Part shown: positions 56,916 to 64,000 of the stretch, piece by piece
How positions within the stretch are numbered: position 1 is the stretch's first letter
How the letters are laid out: each line of letters opens with the position of its first letter
Assembly (NCBI GenBank): GCA_019356535.1
Contig: CP037918.1
Coordinates: forward strand, 62,001 to 126,000
Length of the DNA stretch: 64,000 nucleotides
Direction of reading: 5' to 3'
DNA from: Chromatiaceae bacterium
GTDB taxonomy: Bacteria > Pseudomonadota > Gammaproteobacteria > Chromatiales > Chromatiaceae
Translations under genes and position numbers: made by a program
The notes under the pieces: generated by a model
Database searches by the model: none
The model's input: only the letters and a program-made list of their open reading frames with translations
What the model was told of the DNA's origin: nothing

Positions 56916-59441
56916 TCAGGTCGTCGTTTGGGCGTTCTGCAGGCGTGGCGGGAAGGGTTCCAGCGGGCGGGGTTTGCCGAACAGGTAGCCTTGCAGCCAG
57001 TCGCAACCCTCGGCACGCAGGAAGGCATGTTGTTCTGGGGTCTCCACGCCCTCGGCGACCACCTGCATCTCGAGGGTGTGGGCCAGGCCGATGATAGCGC
57101 GCACCAGGGTGGCGTCCTGCTTGTCGTTGACCACCTCCTTCACGAAGGAGCGATCGATCTTCACCATGTCGAAGGGGAAGGCGCGCAGGTGGCTGAGTGA
57201 GGACTGGCCGGTGCCGAAGTCGTCCAGGGCGATGCGCACTCCGAGTGCCTGGATGTCGGACAATTGCAGGGTAATGCGCTCCAGGTCCCGCGCCAGGGTG
57301 TCTTCGGTGATCTCCACGATCAGGCGTTCGGCCTGCAGGCGACTCTCGGTGATCCGTTGTCTCAGTCCCTCCAGGAACCCGGGACTGTGCAGCAGGCGAG
57401 CCGATACGTTGATCGAATAGGGGATGGGGTCATCGTGCCGGGCCTCGAGCTGGTCCAGCAGCCAGTCGGTGATGCGAGGCATCAGTCCCATCTCCTCGGC
57501 CAGGGCGAGGAACTCTGCCGGTGCCAGCAGGCCCCGTTTAGGGTGTTGCCAGCGCAGCAGGCACTCGCAGGCATGCAGTTGCCGGCCCTCGATGTCGAGG
57601 ATCGGTTGTGCGAATACGCGCAACTGCTCTTCCGACAGGGCCTGGTGCAGTTCACGTTCGAGTTGCAGGTTGTGACGGCTGTTGCGCAGCATCTCGTGAT
57701 GGAAGCGCGCCACGCCCGCACGACCTGCCGTCTTGGCCTGGTACATGGCAGTGTCGGCATGCTGGATCAGCTCGTCGGCGGTGGTGCCGTGTTCCGGGGC
57801 AATGCTGATGCCGATCGATGCGCTGGTGTGGAAGCGGATGCCGTTGATTTCGAAGGGGTGGTCCAGGGTGTCCAGTACCTTTTGTGCAAGGCGTGCCGGC
57901 TCGCTGCGGTGCCCGAATCGGCCGAGCAGTACGGCGAACTCGTCACCGCTCAGGCGAGCCACCAAGTCGTCGCGGCGCAGTGCGCCGCGCAGGCGCCGCG
58001 CCACCTGAATCAACAGCTGGTCGCCGGTGAGGTGCCCGTAGCTGTCGTTGATCTGCTTGAAGCGGTCCAGGTCGAGGAACAGGATGGCAATCTGGTGTCC
58101 CTTGGGTAGCTCGCTGCGCAGCGCCTCGTCCAGCCGCTCGTGGAACAGGCGTCGGTTCGGCAGACCCGTGAGCGCATCGTGGTAGGCCAGGTAGTCGAGT
58201 CGCTGTTCGCGCGCCCGCACCTGCTCGCGCATGGCGCTGAAGGCCTCGACCAGGTGCCGGGTCTCGTCGATAGGCGGCAGGGCGATCTCGTCCTCGTCGC
58301 CGCTCTCGCCGCGCGCCTCGCGATGGAGTTGTTCGGCGATCTCGCTGATCGGGCGCAGCAGCCAGTACTGGAAGGCAAGATAGCCGAGTGCCAACAGCAG
58401 GATGATGCTGCCGGCCAGCCAGCCAATACCGTTGGCCAGGCGATCACCGAGGCGCAGCAGGCGCTGCAGCTGGGCGCTGGACTCGGTCTGCAGTTGGATG
58501 CGGCTGGCGAGCAGGCGTGCGAGCAGGCGGTTCAGTACCGGGGTGATGTGCTGTTCGAGAATCACCAGGTCCTGTCGCCAGGCCTTGCTATTGAGCATGA
58601 GTCGCAGCTGATGATAGCCGTCGGTCCAGCGGTGCAGCGCCTCGTCGATTTCATCCATTTCAGCCACCAGCGGATACTCGTCGGCCGCTGCGAGCCTTTC
58701 GCGCAGCGTGGCGAGGCGTTGTTGAAAGATCTCCAGGCGATCTTCGATGTTGTTCACCCGGGCCTGCATGGCACGGTGCGCATCGGTGTCGAAGATGCCG
58801 AAGCGATTGGCAACCATCAGGCGTAGTTCGCCGATAATGTGCTGCCAGTACAGGCGAAGCTGCAGGGCCTGGTCGTGGAGCCTGCTTGAAGGGGGAAAGG
58901 TGTCGAGTTCTGCATCCAGGTGTTGCAGGATGCCCGCGATGGTCATGGTTGCCGGTACCATCTGCTCGCGCATCAGGGGGCTGGCGGGAATCCACGCGTT
59001 GCTATCCTGGCGCACCCGGGTCAGTTGACGTGCGTGCCGGGCGAGTGTCTGCACATCGTCGATCAGGGTGCGTACGACCTCTGGGTTGTCACCCAGTGTA
59101 GAAGAGCCCTGTCGCGCCAGGCGCTCCACCGTGAGTCGCAGACGTCGGATCAGGATCTCCAGGGCGTCGGTCGGAATCTGTTGCGGGTCCAGGCTGAAGG
59201 CGAGCAGCGATTCCTTGAGCTGGTGTGCTGCCTGTTCGGCATCGATGAGGGTGCTGATGACGGTGCCTTGTCGTGCGGCCAGTAAGGTGTTGGTCTCGCC
59301 GACTTCGCGTACCTGACGTTGTCCCCAGAGAACCAGTCCGATCAGGATCAAGCCAATCAGCAGTGACAACCAGAAGTAGCGGCCTCGGTAACTGTCCAGC
59401 CCGAGGCTGGGGGTTTGTCGTTGACTGGCGTTCTGAGTCAT
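56916..59441 (-). CDS. Membrane-bound GGDEF-EAL protein with a large periplasmic sensor region
   Basis: The 841-residue protein has a membrane helix near residues 22-40, a helix-rich periplasmic region (about 45-335), a second helix (338-362, [21 protein letters not shown]), a HAMP segment, a GGDEF domain starting near 417 ([15 protein letters not shown]) and an EAL domain near 622. The GGDEF loop is [11 protein letters not shown], an accepted variant. The EAL motif is ECLLRW, with [38 protein letters not shown] and QGYLFGKP, so the phosphodiesterase looks complete. The upstream PhnD-like gene ends 7 bases before its ATG, suggesting joint function. Confidence 0.93.
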   Translation of the reverse strand: MTQNASQRQTPSLGLDSYRGRYFWLSLLIGLILIGLVLWGQRQVREVGETNTLLAARQGTVISTLIDAEQAAHQLKESLLAFSLDPQQIPTDALEILIRRLRLTVERLARQGSSTLGDNPEVVRTLIDDVQTLARHARQLTRVRQDSNAWIPASPLMREQMVPATMTIAGILQHLDAELDTFPPSSRLHDQALQLRLYWQHIIGELRLMVANRFGIFDTDAHRAMQARVNNIEDRLEIFQQRLATLRERLAAADEYPLVAEMDEIDEALHRWTDGYHQLRLMLNSKAWRQDLVILEQHITPVLNRLLARLLASRIQLQTESSAQLQRLLRLGDRLANGIGWLAGSIILLLALGYLAFQYWLLRPISEIAEQLHREARGESGDEDEIALPPIDETRHLVEAFSAMREQVRAREQRLDYLAYHDALTGLPNRRLFHERLDEALRSELPKGHQIAILFLDLDRFKQINDSYGHLTGDQLLIQVARRLRGALRRDDLVARLSGDEFAVLLGRFGHRSEPARLAQKVLDTLDHPFEINGIRFHTSASIGISIAPEHGTTADELIQHADTAMYQAKTAGRAGVARFHHEMLRNSRHNLQLERELHQALSEEQLRVFAQPILDIEGRQLHACECLLRWQHPKRGLLAPAEFLALAEEMGLMPRITDWLLDQLEARHDDPIPYSINVSARLLHSPGFLEGLRQRITESRLQAERLIVEITEDTLARDLERITLQLSDIQALGVRIALDDFGTGQSSLSHLRAFPFDMVKIDRSFVKEVVNDKQDATLVRAIIGLAHTLEMQVVAEGVETPEQHAFLRAEGCDWLQGYLFGKPRPLEPFPPRLQNAQTTT

Positions 59442-59448
59442 GAGCTCG

Positions 59449-60306
59449 TCAATAGTGTTCGTCCAGAACACGTGCGACGATCTGTCGCACCGAGTCGTAT
59501 TCCGCGTCGTTGGCAGGCCGTAGACCGGTGAGGTGGGCCTGCCCGAGCACGCTGCGCCCGGCCGGATCGTCGTTGAGTGCCAGCAGGGCATCGCGTATTC
59601 GGTCGGCCAGAGTGTCGGGGACCCAGGCAGCGACCGCCCACGGGAGTTGCGCGATCGGTGTGCTCAGGGCAATCACGCGCAGGGCATTTGGGGTGTCCGA
59701 CCAGGGAGTGTGCTGGAGCCGTATCAGAGTATCCCCAGCCCCGGCGGCATCAGCCTGGCCGTAGTAGAGCGCGTTGATGGCGTCGACCGGCGTGCGTGCA
59801 AAACTCATCAGGTAGTCGCCGTCGCGCAGGCCCCCGGTGCGCAGCAGGTCACGCGCCAGAATGTAGTTCACCATGGCCCCTCTGCCGCCGCCGAACAGGA
59901 TCTTCATCCCGCGCAATTGAGCGATATGCCGGATGTGACTGTAGGCAGGCACCAGGAAGGCGGCGCGTATCTGTGAGCGGCCCAGTTCCTCGTTCTTGAG
60001 GATGACGCGATGGCCCAACTCCCGGTGAGCGCGGATGTAGTGATACTGGTTGTAGTGGACCAGGGCATAGCGCTCAGCCTTCACGCGCTCCCAGAAGGCC
60101 GCAAAGTCGGGCGCGCTCTCGAGCACCACTTCGTGCCCCAGGCGCCGGCTGAGCCACTCGGCTAGCGGTTGGAAATGGCTCAGCATCTTGTCCTGGGTTT
60201 GGCGTGGGAAGATGCCAATGCGTAACGTCGTGGTATCGGCAGCCACTGTTCCCAGCAGGCTGCAGGTTAGCAACAGGGCGCTGATGAAGGTTCTGAGCGT
60301 ACGCAA
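59449..60306 (-). CDS. Periplasmic PhnD-like substrate-binding protein
   Basis: The 285-residue precursor has a signal peptide (FISALLLTCSLLGTVAA) and the phosphate/phosphonate-binding (PhnD, family 12) pattern: LRIGIFPRQTQDKMLSHFQPLAEWLSRRLG, ALVHYNQYHYIRAHRELGH, GRGAMVNYILARDLLR and ADAAGAGDTLIRL. There is no ABC permease or ATPase nearby, so it is probably not a transporter. The start is a TTG at 60306, preceded by GGGAGA; no ATG fits. Its stop is 7 bases before the GGDEF-EAL gene, which suggests a periplasmic ligand sensor feeding that enzyme. Confidence 0.88.
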   Translation of the reverse strand: MRTLRTFISALLLTCSLLGTVAADTTTLRIGIFPRQTQDKMLSHFQPLAEWLSRRLGHEVVLESAPDFAAFWERVKAERYALVHYNQYHYIRAHRELGHRVILKNEELGRSQIRAAFLVPAYSHIRHIAQLRGMKILFGGGRGAMVNYILARDLLRTGGLRDGDYLMSFARTPVDAINALYYGQADAAGAGDTLIRLQHTPWSDTPNALRVIALSTPIAQLPWAVAAWVPDTLADRIRDALLALNDDPAGRSVLGQAHLTGLRPANDAEYDSVRQIVARVLDEHY

Positions 60307-60382
60307 TGTGTCTCCCTGAGTGTGCCGACGTGGGCAGCAGGGTTTATCGACAAATCGGGTTTTCTCTTTAGGCCCGGGGCCT

Positions 60383-61693
60383 TCAGCCAGCAGTGCCGCC
60401 TTTGCCACCACCCGGCCCGCGGTCGCGCGGGCGTCGACGTGGCCGCCTCTTGCCGTTGTTTCCCTTGCTGCGTGGAGAGCGGCGCTTGCGTTCGATATGC
60501 ACGCGGCTGGCCGGGTCCACTTCGGCGAGCAGCTCGCGGGTGACAGGCTCCATCGGGATCTTGTGGCCGATGTAGTCCTCGATGTCGGGCAGCGAGAAGG
60601 CATAGGTTTCACAGATGAAGGCCACTGCGTCACCCTCGGCGCCGGCGCGAGCGGTGCGGCCGATGCGGTGGACATAGTCCTCGGGGTCATCGGGTAGGTC
60701 GTAATTGAAGACGTGCGTCACGCCCGGGATGTGCAGGCCGCGTGCGGCCACGTCGGTGGCCACCAGCACCGAGAGCTCATCATCGGCAAATTGCTTGAGC
60801 AGGCGCTCGCGCTTCTTCTGCGGTACATCGCCCGAGAGGATGGCCGCCTTGTGTCCATTGCCCTCCAGGTAGCCCCAGACGCGCTCGGCCTCGCGCTTGG
60901 TGTTGACGAAGACGATGCTGCGCGCGTTCTCGAGGCGGTTGATCAGCCCCAGCAGCAGCGGGATCTTCTCCTCGTTGGCCACCATGTAGCCGGTTTCGCG
61001 TACCCGGTCGGCGGTGATCTGCTCGGCCTCGACCTCGACCTTCTGCGGATTGTTCATGTGCTCGTAGGCCAATTCGAGCACGCGCCAGGAGAGGGTGGCC
61101 GAGAACAGCATGCTCAGGCGTCGCTCGGGCGGCGGGCAGCGTCGCAGCAGGTAGCGGATGTCCTTGATGAACCCCAGGTCGAACATGCGGTCGGCCTCGT
61201 CAAGCACCACCGCCTGGATGGCGCGCAGGTCGAACACCCGTTGCTTGAAATAGTCGATCAGGCGGCCCGGTGTGCCAATGAGGATGTCCACGCCCTCTTC
61301 GAGGTTCTTGCGCTGTTTCTCATAGGCGGTGCCGCCATAGACCACGCGCACGTGGTGGTCGGCGTGCCCAGCCAGCACCTCGGCGTCACGGTGGATCTGG
61401 ATCGCCAGCTCGCGGGTCGGCGCCACGATCAGCGCGCGCGGCTGGTTGGCCTGGCGCCGCGGATCGGCCGGTTCCTGGTCGAGCCGGTGCAGGATCGCCA
61501 GCAGGAAGGCCGCTGTCTTGCCGGTGCCGGTCTGCGCTTGGCCGGCCACGTCCCGGCCGTCGAGCGCCAGTGGCAGGGTGGCCGCCTGGATGGGCGTGCA
61601 GTACTCGAAGCCGGCATCGCGGATGCCATCGAGAATGGCCTGGGAAAAGGGGAAGCTGTCGAAACGGGTGTTGGTCAGGTGCTTGTCGCTCAT
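60383..61693 (-). CDS. rhlB: DEAD-box RNA helicase
   Basis: The 436-residue helicase shows the full DEAD set: Q-motif and motif I ([16 protein letters not shown]), [15 protein letters not shown], and motif [12 protein letters not shown]. The N-terminus [14 protein letters not shown] resembles E. coli RhlB, an RNase E partner. A basic C-terminal tail ([23 protein letters not shown]) could contact RNA or the degradosome. The ATG at 61693 is preferred over 61702. It diverges from trxA-rho, the same order as in E. coli. Confidence 0.93.
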   Translation of the reverse strand: MSDKHLTNTRFDSFPFSQAILDGIRDAGFEYCTPIQAATLPLALDGRDVAGQAQTGTGKTAAFLLAILHRLDQEPADPRRQANQPRALIVAPTRELAIQIHRDAEVLAGHADHHVRVVYGGTAYEKQRKNLEEGVDILIGTPGRLIDYFKQRVFDLRAIQAVVLDEADRMFDLGFIKDIRYLLRRCPPPERRLSMLFSATLSWRVLELAYEHMNNPQKVEVEAEQITADRVRETGYMVANEEKIPLLLGLINRLENARSIVFVNTKREAERVWGYLEGNGHKAAILSGDVPQKKRERLLKQFADDELSVLVATDVAARGLHIPGVTHVFNYDLPDDPEDYVHRIGRTARAGAEGDAVAFICETYAFSLPDIEDYIGHKIPMEPVTRELLAEVDPASRVHIERKRRSPRSKGNNGKRRPRRRPRDRGPGGGKGGTAG

Positions 61694-61862
61694 GGCGGCC
61701 AAGCATACCCCAAAAGGGCCGATCGGGCTTGAAATACGCTGGGCATTGGGCTCAAATTGGGACTCGTTCCGTCATTGCAGAGTCCTGGCCCTCACCTCAT
61801 CTGTTCCGGCCGACGCACTGGCTGCATGACGAATCCCGTTTCAGGTTGCTGGAGAATCTCAA

Positions 61863-62189
61863 GTGAGTGACAAGATCGTTCATGTGACGGACGACACCTT
61901 CGAGAGCGAAGTGCTGACATCCGACATCCCCGTGCTGGTGGACTACTGGGCCGATTGGTGCGGCCCCTGCAAGATGATCGCGCCGGTGCTCGACGAGATC
62001 GCCGAGGAATACGACGGCCGGCTCAAGGTTGCCAAGCTGAACATCGATTCCAGTCCCAATACGCCGCCGCTGTATGGCATTCGCGGTATCCCCACGCTGA
62101 TGCTGTTCAAGGATGGCGAGGTGGAGGCCACCAAGGTCGGCGCCGTCTCCAAGTCGCAACTGACTGCCTTCATCGACAGCAACCTCTGA
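61863..62189 (+). CDS. trxA: Thioredoxin
   Basis: The 108-residue disulfide reductase has the standard active site [13 protein letters not shown] (CGPC at residues 33-36) and the cis-proline loop [13 protein letters not shown]. It uses a GTG start. It follows rhlB divergently and precedes rho by 183 bases, matching the E. coli rhlB/trxA-rho arrangement. It is the general thioredoxin, distinct from the CAPC protein at 27894. Confidence 0.97.
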   Translation: MSDKIVHVTDDTFESEVLTSDIPVLVDYWADWCGPCKMIAPVLDEIAEEYDGRLKVAKLNIDSSPNTPPLYGIRGIPTLMLFKDGEVEATKVGAVSKSQLTAFIDSNL

Positions 62190-62372
62190 GTGGTATGATC
62201 GGGCCGAAAGTCCGGTCTCGCGCGCCGGGGCTGGACCTTCGCGAAACCCATGCTAGAATTCTGTCAACTGCCGGTTCCGGCCGTGTTCCCCGTTCCTGCG
62301 CCATGACGCCCTGCGCGGCGTTCCGTTCTTTTTTGTCCAATCCCTGATTTAGCACGCCACAGGCTGTTTGTA

Positions 62373-63635
62373 ATGAACCTCACCGAACTCAAGAAGATGC
62401 CCGTTCCCGAGCTGCAGGAGCTTGCCAGCTCGATGAAGATCGACAACATGGGTCGCTCGCGCAAGCAAGACCTGATATTCGCCATCCTAAAGGCGCATGC
62501 CAAGAAGGGCGAGGACATCTACGGTGATGGTGTGCTCGAGATCCTGCAGGACGGCTTCGGTTTCCTGCGCTCGGAAGACTCGTCCTACCTGGCCGGGCCC
62601 GACGACATCTATGTCTCGCCCAGCCAGATCCGTCGTTTCGGCCTGCGTACTGGCGACACCATCTCCGGCAAGATCCGTCCGCCCAAGGACAATGAGCGCT
62701 ACTTTGCCTTGCTCAAGGTCGACGAAATCAACTTCGACCGCCCCGAGAACGCCAAGAACAAGATCCTGTTCGAGAACTTCACCCCCCTGTTCCCCAACAA
62801 GAAGTTCAATCTGGAGCTGGGTAATGGCAGCACCGAGGACATCACCGCGCGTACCATCGAGCTGGTGGCGCCCATCGGCAAGGGGCAGCGCGGTCTGATC
62901 GTGGCCCCGCCCAAGGCGGGCAAGACCATGCTCATCCAGAACATCGCCCAGTCGATCGCCATCAACCATCCCGAGTGCTACCTGATCGTGCTGCTGATCG
63001 ACGAGCGTCCCGAGGAGGTCACCGAAATGGCCCGCTCGGTGCGCGGCGAGGTGATCTCGTCGACCTTCGACGAGCCGGCCACCCGCCACGTGCAGGTCGC
63101 CGAGATGGTCATCGAGAAGGCCAAGCGCCTGGTCGAGCACAAGCGCGACGTGGTGATCCTGCTTGACTCCATTACCCGCCTGGCGCGTGCCTATAACACC
63201 GTGATCCCCTCGTCCGGCAAGGTGCTCACCGGCGGCGTGGATGCCAATGCTCTGCAAAAGCCCAAGCGCTTCTTCGGCGCGGCGCGTAACGTCGAGGAAG
63301 GCGGTTCACTGACCATCATCGCCACTGCCCTGGTAGAGACCGGATCGCGTATGGATGACGTGATCTACGAGGAGTTCAAGGGCACCGGCAACATGGAGGT
63401 TCACCTCGACCGGCGCATCGCCGAGAAGCGCATCTTCCCGGCCATCCACATCAACCGCTCCGGCACCCGCCGCGAGGAACTGCTGATCCCCGAGAAGGAA
63501 CTGCAGAAGATCTGGATCCTGCGCAAGATCCTGCACCCCATGGACGAACTGGCGGCGATGGAATTCCTCTACGACAAGCTCAAGGTGACCAAGACCAACC
63601 AGGAATTCTTCGACGCCATGAAGTCCAAGGCCTGA
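62373..63635 (+). CDS. rho: Transcription termination factor Rho
   Basis: The 420-residue hexameric helicase ends transcription at unstructured RNA. The N-terminal RNA-binding domain has the cold-shock-like RNP segment ([35 protein letters not shown]), and the ATPase has [13 protein letters not shown] near residue 179 (Walker A), [10 protein letters not shown], and [22 protein letters not shown]. The sequence is highly similar to E. coli Rho (419). The 183-base upstream gap may hold a leader or attenuator, but no clear structure was found. Confidence 0.98.
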   Translation: MNLTELKKMPVPELQELASSMKIDNMGRSRKQDLIFAILKAHAKKGEDIYGDGVLEILQDGFGFLRSEDSSYLAGPDDIYVSPSQIRRFGLRTGDTISGKIRPPKDNERYFALLKVDEINFDRPENAKNKILFENFTPLFPNKKFNLELGNGSTEDITARTIELVAPIGKGQRGLIVAPPKAGKTMLIQNIAQSIAINHPECYLIVLLIDERPEEVTEMARSVRGEVISSTFDEPATRHVQVAEMVIEKAKRLVEHKRDVVILLDSITRLARAYNTVIPSSGKVLTGGVDANALQKPKRFFGAARNVEEGGSLTIIATALVETGSRMDDVIYEEFKGTGNMEVHLDRRIAEKRIFPAIHINRSGTRREELLIPEKELQKIWILRKILHPMDELAAMEFLYDKLKVTKTNQEFFDAMKSKA

Positions 63636-63953
63636 GTGCCTTGGGCAACCGCGAAGGACGTAAAGACCTCAGAAAGGGAAAGCACAAAGAACACGAAGGG
63701 CACGAAGATTCCTGATGCGGGGCTTCGTGGTTTTCGCGGAATGCGGTGTTGACCCCGTTCAATGATCTTTGTGCGTTTTGGCGGCTGGTAGATCGACCTT
63801 TCAGGGTGACCTGCTTCCTGGCTTGCGGGATGGGTGTACCGGCATCCTGTCTTGCTTCCTGCCCGATAAATCTTGCGCGGTCTTCGTGTTTTTTGTGGTG
63901 AATCCTCCCTTGAGCTGGCTTGCGTTTCCCGACCTCCTCGGCACAATGCCGCC
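63636..63953. repeat. Intergenic region after rho with scattered CACGAAG-type repeats
   Basis: There is no supportable gene in these 318 bases. A 16-base motif (CACAAAGAACACGAAG, 63683-63698) recurs in inverted orientation at 63882-63897 with one mismatch. Related fragments lie at 63647-63660 (CCGCGAAGGACG) and, inverted, at 63723-63739 (CTTCGTGGTTTTCGCGG). Such fragments resemble dispersed intergenic elements. Confidence 0.55.
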
Positions 63954-64000
63954 ATGTCCGACGCCTTCCATCCCCGCACTGCCATGATCCTCGCCGCCGG
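63954..64000 (+). CDS. Nucleotidyltransferase family protein, 5' end only
   Basis: Only 15 complete codons lie in the window. They read MSDAFHPRTAMILAA, and the next partial codon begins GG. AMILAA-G is the start of the nucleotidyl-transferase (NTP_transferase) fold, as in sugar-phosphate or MurNAc-phosphate uridylyltransferases. The substrate cannot be told from this fragment. Confidence 0.6.
   Translation, partial: MSDAFHPRTAMILAA

Overview
The window is a densely packed, GC-rich stretch of gammaproteobacterial chromosome. Gene order is typical of gammaproteobacteria: argH beside an AlgZ/AlgR-like pair, hemC-hemD-hemX-hemY, a LysM-dprA-smg-topA-tsaC block diverging from def-fmt-rsmB, trkA-trkH, and rhlB diverging from trxA-rho. 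A secreted protein resembling sulfur-globule envelope proteins and a pyrophosphate-dependent phosphofructokinase suggest a sulfur-oxidising, possibly autotrophic member of the Chromatiales or a relative. That assignment is inference, and I cannot name the species. I saw no rRNA, tRNA, CRISPR array or intact insertion sequence.

Layout. 1-7976 holds oligopeptidase A, LemA, a gamma-carbonic-anhydrase-like protein, and a minus-strand operon of hemB, an HPP membrane protein, aroE and a large GT-C/TPR-like membrane protein. 7997-9519 is an accessory cassette (a RhuM-Fic/Doc fusion plus a 128-residue unknown) bounded by a diverged 47-bp direct repeat. 9693-11957 is a compact operon of two DUF1538 membrane proteins, a PII-like protein and a CBS protein. 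11965-15572 carries an AlgZ/AlgR-like two-component pair, argH and a MazG-like enzyme. 15767-20695 holds the sulfur-globule-like protein, a degenerate GGDEF protein coupled to class I adenylate cyclase, and a glycine-zipper lipoprotein. 20712-28615 has an esterase, the hemCDXY-ubiD operon, and a DUF302-thioredoxin pair. 28656-35327 is the minus-strand LysM-dprA-smg-topA-tsaC-hemF block, and 35497-45323 is the plus-strand def-fmt-rsmB-DUF4390-ntrY-ntrX-trkA-trkH block. It ends head-on against a second trkH. 46785-52585 has a glutamate-type dehydrogenase, polA, and a PPi-phosphofructokinase with a small partner. 52935-59441 has an adenylate-kinase-like protein with a histone-H1-like tail, recQ, a SprT-like protease, gloA, and a GGDEF-EAL sensor. 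Its putative periplasmic binding-protein partner follows at 59449-60306. The window closes with rhlB, trxA, rho, a repeat-bearing intergenic region and the start of a nucleotidyltransferase gene.

How the genes work together. Six heme genes (hemB, hemC, hemD, hemX, hemY, hemF) lie in three separate operons. Signalling is prominent: cAMP (cyaA), c-di-GMP-type proteins (two), PII/CBS, NtrYX and AlgZR-like. Potassium uptake has one TrkA and two TrkH subunits.

The strongest candidates for something undescribed are the DUF1538-DUF1538-PII-CBS operon, the adenylate-kinase/histone-like fusion, and the repeat-bounded RhuM-Fic cassette. The convergent trkH pair, whose gene ends form a long inverted repeat enclosing both stop codons, is also notable.
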